Shown one piece after another: positions 1 to 6,450 of a stretch of DNA of 8,010 nt (position 1 is its first letter; every line of letters starts with the position of its first letter). A program made the position numbers and the translations under genes. The stretch is from CBFGRU01 sp965651255. Its GTDB lineage: Bacteria; Planctomycetota; Phycisphaerae; Phycisphaerales; SM1A02. A model generated the notes under the pieces. The model searched no databases. It was not told the origin of the DNA and saw only the letters and a program-made list of their open reading frames with translations. The stretch spans positions 1 through 8,010 of the forward strand of contig CBFGRU010000139.1 of the NCBI GenBank assembly GCA_965651255.1. The letters are read 5' to 3'.

Positions 1-1587
1 TTGATCTCAACCATTCTGGATGAGATGGGTTGCTGGGAGAAGGTGGAGGCGGCGGGGTTCCCGATCAAGCTGGGGGCGAGTTACGTGTGGGGGAAGGATC
101 CATCGCCGTGGGATTTCAACTTCGTGCCGCCGGAGAACTTTGTGGATGAGCCGCGGCCCGCGAAGTTTGCGGGACAGCGCCGGTACACCGCGTTTCAGGT
201 GGACCGCGCGAAGTACGATGCGATTCTGCTGAATCACGCAGCAGCGCTCGGCGCGAGCGTGCGCGAGGGGGAACTCGTCCGCGAGGTGCAGCGGGAAGGG
301 GACCGCATCACCGGGCTGGTGCTCGACTCGGGGGAGATGATCGTCGCGAAGCACTACGTCGATGCAAGCGGGACGAGCGGCGTGCTTCGGCGGGGGATGG
401 AGATCGGCACCGAGTCGCCCGAGCGCCTGCGGAACGTCGCATTCTGGGATTACTGGGAGAATGCGGAGTGGGCGGAAGAGATCGGCGTTGGCGGCACGCG
501 CGTGCAGGTGCGTTCGCTGCCGTACGGCTGGGTGTGGTTCATTCCACTGGGCCCGACGCGAACGAGCATCGGATTCATCTGCCACGCGGACTACTACCGC
601 GAATCGGGCGAAACGCCGGCAGCGCTGTATGCGCGGGCGCTGCGTGAAGAGCCGCTGGTTTCGTCGTTGATCGCGAATGCAACGGCGCGCGGCATGGTGG
701 AGACGACGAAGGATTGGTCGTTCCTGGCCGATCGGATCGTCGGGGAGAACTGGTTTCTCATCGGGGAAGCAGCGGGATTCGCCGACCCGATCCTGGCGGC
801 GGGCATGACGCTCGCGCACGCCTCGGCGCGTGACTGTGCGTACACGATCATGGAGCTGGAGCGTGGTGAGCTGAATGCGGAATGGCTGCGCGCGAGGTTC
901 AACGAGAAGAATCGCGAGTCGATCGAGTACCACATTCGGTTTGCGATCTACTGGTATTCTGCAAACGGCCTGCAGACGGAGTTGCAGGAATACTGCCAGG
1001 AACTGGCAAAGAGCGCGGGGCTGCGCCTCTCACCAAAGGAGGCGTTCCGGTGGATCAGTCAGGGCGCGTTTTCGACGGAGCTGCAGGGCAGCCCGTCGCT
1101 GGCGTTCTTTGACATCACGAGTCTGCACGACCTGACGAACCGGTTCGGCGGCGGGGGAGCGAAGAAGAAGTGGCTGATCGACGGGCAGACGACGTTTAAA
1201 CTGAATCTGCACCGGGCGGAACAGGGGTTTGTCGGTGAGTTGGTGGAAGGAAGGATTCGGCAGATACCGTGCTACTTCAAGGAATCGAAGAAGCTTCCGC
1301 TCTGCGAGTTCTACGGCCTGGTGTTTGAGATTCTGCAGCAGACGGATGAGGCAACACGCATCATGGAACTGGCGGATCAGGCGCTGCATATGCTTTTCCC
1401 GCGCGAACACCACTGGTTTGCGCGGAGCAGAGTGCTGGAAGTGCTCGAAGCGCTCGCGCTGGATGGATGGTTGATCGTAAAGCGTGACCGAAAGCGACAG
1501 CCGCTGGTCCTGAACCGCGAGACGGACACAATCAAACGGAAGCAGGATGCGAAACCCACTGGCACGCGCCGGGGGCGCTCGGGGTGA
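1..1587 (+). CDS. Flavin-dependent halogenase-like FAD oxidoreductase, 5'-truncated
   Basis: This is the C-terminal 528 residues of an FAD-dependent monooxygenase of the tryptophan-halogenase / geranylgeranyl-reductase-like group. The frame is open from base 1. The family's N-terminal GxGxxG dinucleotide-binding fold is absent, so the TTG at base 1 is probably an internal Leu codon and roughly 40-50 residues lie upstream. Visible signatures, numbered from base 1: a Lys in FPIKLGASYVWG (residue 23) at the place of the halogenase catalytic lysine; VDASG (120-124); WVWFIP (177-182), which fits the halogenase WxWxIP motif; and IGEAAGFADPILAAG (254-268), the second FAD-contacting motif, with Glu where many members have Asp. 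Known family members use FADH2 and O2, and true halogenases relay HOCl through the Lys. Residues about 385-528 form an unusually basic tail with a winged-helix-like stretch near 475-505. It could be a halogenase or a non-halogenating reductase or hydroxylase; the substrate is unknown. Wobble positions are G-rich, unlike the C-rich genes after 4775. Confidence 0.85.
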   Translation: MISTILDEMGCWEKVEAAGFPIKLGASYVWGKDPSPWDFNFVPPENFVDEPRPAKFAGQRRYTAFQVDRAKYDAILLNHAAALGASVREGELVREVQREGDRITGLVLDSGEMIVAKHYVDASGTSGVLRRGMEIGTESPERLRNVAFWDYWENAEWAEEIGVGGTRVQVRSLPYGWVWFIPLGPTRTSIGFICHADYYRESGETPAALYARALREEPLVSSLIANATARGMVETTKDWSFLADRIVGENWFLIGEAAGFADPILAAGMTLAHASARDCAYTIMELERGELNAEWLRARFNEKNRESIEYHIRFAIYWYSANGLQTELQEYCQELAKSAGLRLSPKEAFRWISQGAFSTELQGSPSLAFFDITSLHDLTNRFGGGGAKKKWLIDGQTTFKLNLHRAEQGFVGELVEGRIRQIPCYFKESKKLPLCEFYGLVFEILQQTDEATRIMELADQALHMLFPREHHWFARSRVLEVLEALALDGWLIVKRDRKRQPLVLNRETDTIKRKQDAKPTGTRRGRSG

Positions 1588-1596
1588 TCGAGGTTT

Positions 1597-3753
1597 CTAC
1601 GGCAGCATCGCGCGGAGCGTGGCGATCTTTTCGGTGAGGTTGATGAGGACCGCGCGGTACGTGTCGGTGGCTGATTGGATCATCGCCTCATCGCGCGCTT
1701 CAATCGCTTCTCGAAGGAGAGGCAGCACCCACGCCGCATAGCCGGAGTGCGGATCGCTGGCCGCATAGAGATTGCGCCACCACGGCCGACCGGGCAGTCC
1801 ATCTTCATGCAGCCAGGCGCGGTCGAGCGCGCGGAGATGGGTGTTGATGTCGCGGTGTAACGCTCGCGCTGCCGGAGTTGCGGCAGTTGACATTCGGCTG
1901 AGTTGATCGGCGAGCCCCCGGGCCGCGTCGCGGTAGGCCGTAAGTTCGGCACTGAGTGAAGCAGCCGCGAACGTCACGCCGAGTTGCGTGGCGCGTTCTT
2001 CAAGGAAGTTGATCTTGGTTTCGAAATCGGCTGCGACCGCGCGCTGATCAAGCGGAAGGATGGGCGCATCGGCGAGTCGAGCGGCCATGACCGCGACGAA
2101 TCGCGAAAGCATCAGCGCGGGTTCATAATCATCGCCAACCACCTGACGGTACCACTGCAGGGTTTCATAGTTGGAGTGGTACGACATGCCCGCGCTGCCG
2201 CCCGCGCCGATGCCGGCACTCGGGATACCGAGGTGGCAGAGAAAGCCGACATGATCGCTGCCGCCACCGAGGTCGCCGAAGCGCGGCGAGCGCGAGCCAT
2301 CATCACGCTGCGGAGCCCACGCTTCGAGAATGGTGTGATCGGGCTTGCGCGCCGCCGGCACGCGCGCGGCGGCGAACTCGATCACCGGCCGCAGCGAGGG
2401 AAAAGCGCTTGCACCAAAGTTCGGCCCCATGGCAGCCATATCCAGATTGATGTATGCGACCGCATTGTTGCGCAGATGATCGGCATTCGCTTCGCACCAT
2501 TCGGTGGAACCGATGATGCCGAATTCTTCCGCTCCCCAGTGCGCGAAGATGATCGTCCGCCGCGGTCGCAGGCCGTTGCGTGCCGCTTCGGCGAACGCCC
2601 GCGCCACTTCGAGCACAACGATGGAACCGGAGTTCGGATCGCCCGACCCGAAACTCCATGCATCGTGATGGGCGCCGATGATGATCACCTCATCCGGAAA
2701 CTCCGACCCGCGAATGATCCCGAAGACATTGGCGGTTTTCTTTCGTTCGCGTTTCTGTTCAACCGAGAGTCGAACCCGGAGCGCCTCGCCGCCGGTGAGT
2801 CGATACTCGACGGGCATATCGCCGCGCCATGACTCCGGTGCGGATTCGCCGGTCATGCGCATCATGATCTCACTCGCCGCGCTCGAACCGATCGGCTGTA
2901 CGGGAATGCGCGGCAGCGCCACGTCGTTCGGGTCAAGCCGCGGTGCATCACCGGTCGCCGCGACGAACGGCGTGAGCGGATCACCCGGGTACGGCAGGTT
3001 CAGCACCGACCCGCGCTGGATGTACGAATCGTTCGCCCACCCACCCTGTGGATAGACCGGGCGCGCGAAACCATCGCCGCCTCCATCCGCGGGATCCGTG
3101 AACATGATCAGACCGATCGCACCGGCTTCCTGCGCGTACGTCGCTTTGTATCCGCGGTAGTTACCGCCGTACCGGGCGATCGCGATTTTCCCCTTCAGAT
3201 CAACCCCAAGTGCGCGCAGTTGGGCGAAGTCCTCGCGCGTTCCGCGATTCACGTAGACAATCTCACCCTCCACCGTTGCGCTCGCGCTGTAGGCATTCCA
3301 GGCGAAGGAAAGGTCCGGGTGATTGGTAAACGGATCGTTCCAGACCGGCCGCTCTTTGATGTCGAGCGCTACCTCTTCCGGCGCGATGATGCTCAGCGAC
3401 GCCGCAATGGGTTCAGCGAGCAGCGGTTCGATTTCCTGCCGCTGAATCTCCAGCCCCATTGCATCCATCGTCAGCATCAGGCGGTTAATCGTGCGCCAAT
3501 CGCCTTCGGTGCCCGCAACGTGCGGCTCGCTCGAGAGCAGGTTATGCCAGGCGCGCAGTTGGCCTGCTTCAGGAACGGGAAGCACCGCGTTCAGCAGCGC
3601 GTGTTCATCGTTCACCGCGCGGGTTGGTTCCTGCGCTGCCCCAACCTGCAGGGCCGCTGCGAAACTCACGCATCCCAGCGCGCCCACGATGCGGCGCGTG
3701 GTTCCGTGATGTTGACGTTGAGAATGGTGATGACGATCCAGCAAGTTCAGCAT
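1597..3753 (-). CDS. Secreted M28-family zinc carboxypeptidase, glutamate carboxypeptidase II-like
   Basis: The protein has 718 residues, close to the length of human GCPII (PSMA), whose three-domain plan it follows: peptidase halves around 60-155 and 335-560, an inserted PA domain around 156-325, and a helical transferrin-receptor-like dimerisation domain around 580-718. All co-catalytic zinc residues are visible: His362 (GAHHDAW), Asp372 (GDPNSG), Glu409 with Glu410 (WGAEEFG), Asp438 (YINLDMA) and His526 (SYHSNYET). The family hydrolyses C-terminal residues from peptides. The N-terminus has a long polar, His-rich n-region (residues 1-21), then a hydrophobic stretch (22-40) ending VGAAQ, which reads as a Sec signal peptide, so the enzyme is probably periplasmic or extracellular. 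No other usable start precedes the signal, and ATG at 3753 has AGGA just upstream. It lies 6 bases downstream of the MBL gene, so the two are very likely co-transcribed. Residues matching the GCPII glutamate pocket are partly lost (see findings), so the substrate is uncertain. Confidence 0.93.
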   Translation of the reverse strand: MLNLLDRHHHSQRQHHGTTRRIVGALGCVSFAAALQVGAAQEPTRAVNDEHALLNAVLPVPEAGQLRAWHNLLSSEPHVAGTEGDWRTINRLMLTMDAMGLEIQRQEIEPLLAEPIAASLSIIAPEEVALDIKERPVWNDPFTNHPDLSFAWNAYSASATVEGEIVYVNRGTREDFAQLRALGVDLKGKIAIARYGGNYRGYKATYAQEAGAIGLIMFTDPADGGGDGFARPVYPQGGWANDSYIQRGSVLNLPYPGDPLTPFVAATGDAPRLDPNDVALPRIPVQPIGSSAASEIMMRMTGESAPESWRGDMPVEYRLTGGEALRVRLSVEQKRERKKTANVFGIIRGSEFPDEVIIIGAHHDAWSFGSGDPNSGSIVVLEVARAFAEAARNGLRPRRTIIFAHWGAEEFGIIGSTEWCEANADHLRNNAVAYINLDMAAMGPNFGASAFPSLRPVIEFAAARVPAARKPDHTILEAWAPQRDDGSRSPRFGDLGGGSDHVGFLCHLGIPSAGIGAGGSAGMSYHSNYETLQWYRQVVGDDYEPALMLSRFVAVMAARLADAPILPLDQRAVAADFETKINFLEERATQLGVTFAAASLSAELTAYRDAARGLADQLSRMSTAATPAARALHRDINTHLRALDRAWLHEDGLPGRPWWRNLYAASDPHSGYAAWVLPLLREAIEARDEAMIQSATDTYRAVLINLTEKIATLRAMLP

Positions 3754-3756
3754 GAG

Positions 3757-3761
3757 TTCCT
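3757..3761 (-). promoter_or_regulatory. Ribosome-binding site overlapping a stop codon (MBL to M28 coupling)
   Basis: Read on the minus strand, the MBL gene ends and the M28 gene begins in TAGGAACTCATG. The AGGA of the ribosome-binding site uses the last two bases of the TAG stop codon (3762-3760), and the ATG is at 3753. The AGGA core sits 4 bases from the start, slightly closer than usual. This layout suggests that ribosomes finishing the MBL frame re-initiate on the M28 frame. Confidence 0.5.
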
Positions 3762-4680
3762 ACCGTTGGCCGGGGGAGGATTGCAGCGGCTTCACATCCC
3801 GCTCGTACCGCAGAATACCATCGACGTTCATCGCGAGAAGCGATGGTGAGAGGAATCGTTGGCGAACATCGTTCGCAACACCCGCATCGCGCGCCAGCGC
3901 AGTGCACCACGCACGATATTCTGACAGTACCTCATCGCGAGTCTCACCACGATTCAGCCGGTCGCGCACGAACGCATGGTGATCGCGTACCGCGTGGCGA
4001 ACCGCATTCAGGTGATCTGCAACATCCTTGACCGCGCCGAAGTGCGTCGGGTACAGCGCGCGGAACGATTCACGCTCCAGCCGATCGATGCTCAACTCCC
4101 ACGCGATCGGGTCGAACTCCGGCGGCGGTGTCGGCACGGTGATGAACCGGTCATCGGGCAGAATCATCCCTGCCACATCGCCGGGAAAACAGATGCCTTC
4201 CTCTTCCAGCGCAATGGCATGATGATGTCGCGCGTGGCCGGGCGTTTCGATCGCGCGCAGCGCAAGTCCGCCTGCGCGAATCACCTCGCCATCGACGATC
4301 GGGCGAACGGTGTCCGCGGGACAGGGGCGCAGCTCGCCCCACAGGGGAATCATCCGCTCGCCGTAGATTCGCTCCGCACTTCGGAGCAGTCGTGAAGGAT
4401 CGACCAGATGCTTCGCGCCGAACGAGTGCACGTGAATCGTCGCGCCGCGCGCAGCCCACTGCCACGCAGCGCCGGCATGGTCGAGATGAATGTGCGTCAC
4501 CACCACATCACGAACATCCGCCGGGTCGATGCCAACCTCAGCCAACCCCTGCTCGAGCGCCGCGCTGGTGTTGGCCGGGCCGGTTTCAATCAGCACGATG
4601 CCCGTCGGTCCCTCGAGGATGTACGCAGCGATCATGCCCGCCGACCCGAGATACGCAAGATCAATCGTGTGAATTCGCAT
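3760..4680 (-). CDS. MBL-fold metallo-hydrolase (glyoxalase II-like fold)
   Basis: This is a 306-residue metallo-beta-lactamase-fold hydrolase. The dinuclear metal-binding signature is complete: THIHLDHAG (His63, His65, Asp67, His68), His149 in TPGHARHHH, Asp168 in FPGDVAG, and His213 in YPTHFG. ETGP (32-35) is the usual turn after the second beta strand. A central segment, GAKHLVDPSRLLRSAERIYG (88-107), is typical of a bacterial MBL subgroup with no settled substrate, and a helical C-terminal part follows residue 215. There is no signal peptide, so it is probably cytoplasmic. The start was placed at ATG 4680 because the fold begins at once (MRIHTIDLAYLGSAG). The frame could extend to GTG 4731 or ATG 4728, but those 16-17 extra residues are polar and look non-coding. 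No Shine-Dalgarno site precedes 4680. It heads a leftward pair with the M28 peptidase and is divergent from the glycosylasparaginase gene. The substrate cannot be named; thioester, lactone or phosphoester hydrolysis are all possible. Confidence 0.9.
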   Translation of the reverse strand: MRIHTIDLAYLGSAGMIAAYILEGPTGIVLIETGPANTSAALEQGLAEVGIDPADVRDVVVTHIHLDHAGAAWQWAARGATIHVHSFGAKHLVDPSRLLRSAERIYGERMIPLWGELRPCPADTVRPIVDGEVIRAGGLALRAIETPGHARHHHAIALEEEGICFPGDVAGMILPDDRFITVPTPPPEFDPIAWELSIDRLERESFRALYPTHFGAVKDVADHLNAVRHAVRDHHAFVRDRLNRGETRDEVLSEYRAWCTALARDAGVANDVRQRFLSPSLLAMNVDGILRYERDVKPLQSSPGQR

Positions 4681-4774
4681 GAAGGGTGAACGATGGTACG
4701 CGCCTTCTGCGCGGTACGATTCACGCATCACCGATTCGTCTTTCGCTTCATTGAACCTGCGGGAATCTCAGTTC
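4681..4774. promoter_or_regulatory. Divergent intergenic region between the MBL and glycosylasparaginase genes
   Basis: These 94 bases must hold the starts of both the leftward MBL/M28 pair and the rightward glycosylasparaginase unit. It contains a direct repeat GGTACG (4695-4700 and 4713-4718) and an imperfect hairpin (GTACGCGC at 4696-4703, loop CTTCT, GCGCGGTAC at 4709-4717 with one bulged G). Possible -10 boxes are TACGAT at 4715-4720 (+) and TACCAT at 4698-4693 (-); both fall in the repeats, so a protein bound there could control both directions. Neither box has a clear -35 partner, so promoter assignment is tentative. Confidence 0.4.
4696..4717. repeat. Imperfect inverted repeat in the divergent promoter region
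   Basis: The arms GTACGCGC (4696-4703) and GCGCGGTAC (4709-4717) can pair around a 5-base loop if one G in the right arm is bulged. It is short and GC-rich, with no T-run on either side, so it does not look like an intrinsic terminator. An operator is possible; chance in high-GC DNA is also possible. Confidence 0.3.
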
Positions 4775-5758
4775 ATGCGACGCGCGCCACTCGAAACGCC
4801 CATCATGGTCTCCACCTGGTCCTTCGCGCAGCGCGGTCACACCGCGGCGTGGCCGATCCTCGCCGATGGCGGGAACGCGCTCGATGCCGTCGAGCGCGCG
4901 TGCATCACCGTCGAAGACGATCCCGAGATCGACTCCGTCGGCACGGGCGGCCTGCCCGATGCGGAAGGACAGGTCTCGCTCGATGCATGCATCATGCTCT
5001 CGCCCCGGCGGTTCGGCAGTGTGTGCGCCATTCGCGGCTATCCGAATCCGGTGTCCATCGCGCGGGCCGTCATGGAGAAGACTTCCCATCGCCTCCTCGC
5101 CGGTGAGGGGGCTGCGCAATTCGCTGCCGGCGAGGGGTTCCCGCTGCGCGACCCGCTGACGCAGGACGCTCGCGCCAAGTGGCAGCAGTGGAAGGCGAAT
5201 CCGCGCACCGAAGATCAATCGCGCGACCGAGCGCTCGAAGCGTCACTGCGACCGATTGATCGTGAAAACTCCGGCCGGCTGTTCCGTCAGCCCGAACCCG
5301 ATGATGAATCTCGCTGGACACATCACGACACCATCGGCACGCTGGCGATCGATGCGAACCTCACGCTCGCCGGCGCCTGTTCCACCAGCGGCACGCCGTA
5401 CAAACGCCCCGGCCGCGTCGGTGATTCACCCATCGTCGGCCACGGTCTGTACATCGATCCCGAAGTCGGCGGCGCCACGGCGACCGGCACGGGTGAACTT
5501 GTCATGGCAATCAATGGTTCGTTCCTGGCCGTCGAAGAGATGCGCCGCGGCCAGAGCGGGGCCGATGCGATTCGTGAAGTGCTCGAACGCATCCTGCACT
5601 GGTTTGAACTCAGACCGCAGGATCAGGTCGCCCTCATCACGCTCGACCCGAACGGCGAGTGGGCGGCCGGCGCCCTCCGGCCGGGCTTTCGACTGGCCCT
5701 TCGCACCGGCACGCGCGATGAAATCCTGCCCCCGACCTTCACCCTGCTCGATGACTGA
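4775..5758 (+). CDS. N4-(beta-N-acetylglucosaminyl)-L-asparaginase (glycosylasparaginase)
   Basis: This is a 327-residue Ntn-hydrolase of the glycosylasparaginase family (EC 3.5.1.26), which cleaves the GlcNAc-Asn bond left after glycoprotein breakdown. Members fold as an inactive precursor that self-cleaves before a Thr, which then becomes the N-terminal nucleophile. The cleavage site is HDTIG, with Thr186 at bases 5330-5332, giving an alpha chain of about 185 residues and a beta chain of about 142. Trp15 (STWSF), Thr204, Arg214 and Asp217 (GRVGDSP), and Thr237-Gly238 (ATATGTGE) match the substrate-binding set; the spacings after the nucleophile (+18, +28, +31, +51, +52) equal those of the Flavobacterium enzyme as remembered. 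VEDDPEIDSVGTGGLPD and LDACIM are also family-typical. No signal peptide is seen from any possible start, unlike the periplasmic Flavobacterium enzyme. The ATG at 4775 was chosen because the conserved part begins just after it; a weak GGGA lies 10 bases upstream. ATG 4805 is an alternative. The open frame reaches back to 4679, but that stretch is polar and overlaps the divergent promoter region. Confidence 0.93.
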   Translation: MRRAPLETPIMVSTWSFAQRGHTAAWPILADGGNALDAVERACITVEDDPEIDSVGTGGLPDAEGQVSLDACIMLSPRRFGSVCAIRGYPNPVSIARAVMEKTSHRLLAGEGAAQFAAGEGFPLRDPLTQDARAKWQQWKANPRTEDQSRDRALEASLRPIDRENSGRLFRQPEPDDESRWTHHDTIGTLAIDANLTLAGACSTSGTPYKRPGRVGDSPIVGHGLYIDPEVGGATATGTGELVMAINGSFLAVEEMRRGQSGADAIREVLERILHWFELRPQDQVALITLDPNGEWAAGALRPGFRLALRTGTRDEILPPTFTLLDD

Positions 5759-5792
5759 CTGCAACGCCCGCCGCACCCGGTAAGAAACCCGC

Positions 5793-5798
5793 TACGAT
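5793..5798 (+). promoter_or_regulatory. Possible -10 box for a leaderless start of the YdbS-like gene
   Basis: TACGAT resembles the -10 consensus TATAAT, keeping the TA and final T. It ends 7 bases before ATG 5806, so a transcript started from it would begin at or very near the A of the start codon. No Shine-Dalgarno sequence lies in front of this ATG, as expected for a leaderless message. No TTGACA-like -35 sits 17 bases upstream (that position reads GCCGCA), so the call is weak and the gene may simply be co-transcribed from upstream. Confidence 0.3.
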
Positions 5799-5805
5799 CG
5801 ACGCG

Positions 5806-6450
5806 ATGACTGAAAGAAGCGATGAGGCAATTCCGAACGACCCGGTGATGCACGAAAATCGCGCCGAGACCACTGTGCCGCCGGAACCTGACCACGCCGA
5901 AACGCAGCCCGACCTCACAACCGCCGCGGGTGATTCCGCCGCCGCTGCCGATGACTTTGCCGACGGCCAACCAAGGCAACTCGCGCTCAACTCCATCACC
6001 GTCGATCGCATGGGTGCGTGGATCGTGGCCGGCATCATCGGTCTGCCCACCCTCGCTGCGGTCATCACTCTCTGGTACGTCCTCGAACTGCCGCTCATTG
6101 CGAATCTCGGCATGCTCTTCGGTTGGCTGCTGCTCGTCGGCTGGCTGCTCTGGGGCGCCACGATCTATCCGCGACTTGCCTACAACCATGCGTCGTACAC
6201 GCTTTCGCCCCTCGGCATCGAGATTCGCCGCGGCGTCTACTTCCGGCATGTGCACAACATTCCCCGGTCGCGCGTGCAGCATACCGATGTGCGGCATGGT
6301 CCCATCGCCAGACACTTCGGCCTCGCCACCCTCATCATTCACACCGCCGGCACGCAGAATCACACCGTCACCCTCGGCGGACTGCAGCGCGAAACCGCCA
6401 TGCGCATTCGCGATTACCTGATCCGCGGGAGCGAGCGCGATGGCGTCTGA
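5806..6450 (+). CDS. YdbS-like bacterial PH-domain (bPH2) membrane protein
   Basis: This is a 214-residue membrane protein with one bacterial pleckstrin-homology domain (the bPH2 / former DUF304 family). Residues 1-65 are an acidic, Pro/Ala-rich, probably disordered extension not usual in short YdbS proteins. Two hydrophobic segments follow (about 71-92 and 98-120), then the bPH2 domain (about 127-205) with the core signature IPRSRVQHTDVRHGPIARHF and LIIHTAGT. The topology resembles Bacillus subtilis YdbS, with the PH domain probably cytoplasmic. In B. subtilis ydbST belongs to the sigma-W envelope-stress regulon and is linked to resistance to antimicrobials made by other bacilli; applying that role here is inference. 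The gene begins 47 bases after the glycosylasparaginase stop and overlaps the next bPH2 gene by 11 bases. No Shine-Dalgarno site precedes the ATG, but a TACGAT box ends 7 bases before it. An internal ATG at 6009 (Met69) would remove the acidic extension and is a possible alternative start. Confidence 0.88.
   Translation: MTERSDEAIPNDPVMHENRAETTVPPEPDHAETQPDLTTAAGDSAAAADDFADGQPRQLALNSITVDRMGAWIVAGIIGLPTLAAVITLWYVLELPLIANLGMLFGWLLLVGWLLWGATIYPRLAYNHASYTLSPLGIEIRRGVYFRHVHNIPRSRVQHTDVRHGPIARHFGLATLIIHTAGTQNHTVTLGGLQRETAMRIRDYLIRGSERDGV
6427..6431 (+). promoter_or_regulatory. Shine-Dalgarno site of the YdbT-like gene, inside the upstream gene
   Basis: GGGAG lies 8 bases before ATG 6440, within the last codons of the YdbS-like gene. 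It supports 6440 as the start and fits an 11-base overlap of the two frames (6440-6450). It is one of the few convincing Shine-Dalgarno sites in the window. Confidence 0.5.

Noticed and set aside
7..933. Long minus-strand open frame (308 codons) opposite the flavoenzyme gene
   Set aside because: Its product is Arg/His/Pro-rich with no recognisable domain, and the + strand of the same region has clear FAD and halogenase motifs. It is a high-GC antisense shadow.
1984..2832. Plus-strand open frame (282 codons) inside the M28 gene
   Set aside because: It lies opposite the zinc-site coding region of the M28 peptidase, and its Arg-rich composition has no family features. High GC makes such frames common.
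3658..3690. Possible lipoprotein lipobox (ALGC) in the M28 signal peptide
   Set aside because: Cys28 comes only about 6 residues into the hydrophobic stretch, too early for a lipoprotein signal, and Leu occupies the -2 position. An ordinary signal peptidase site near residue 40 fits better.
4679..4774. Upstream extension of the glycosylasparaginase frame to 4679
   Set aside because: The added 32 residues are polar, match nothing in the family, and overlap the start of the divergent MBL gene and the shared promoter region.
5759..5805. Intrinsic terminator between the glycosylasparaginase and YdbS-like genes
   Set aside because: No stable hairpin followed by a T-run is visible in these 47 bases, so read-through is likely.
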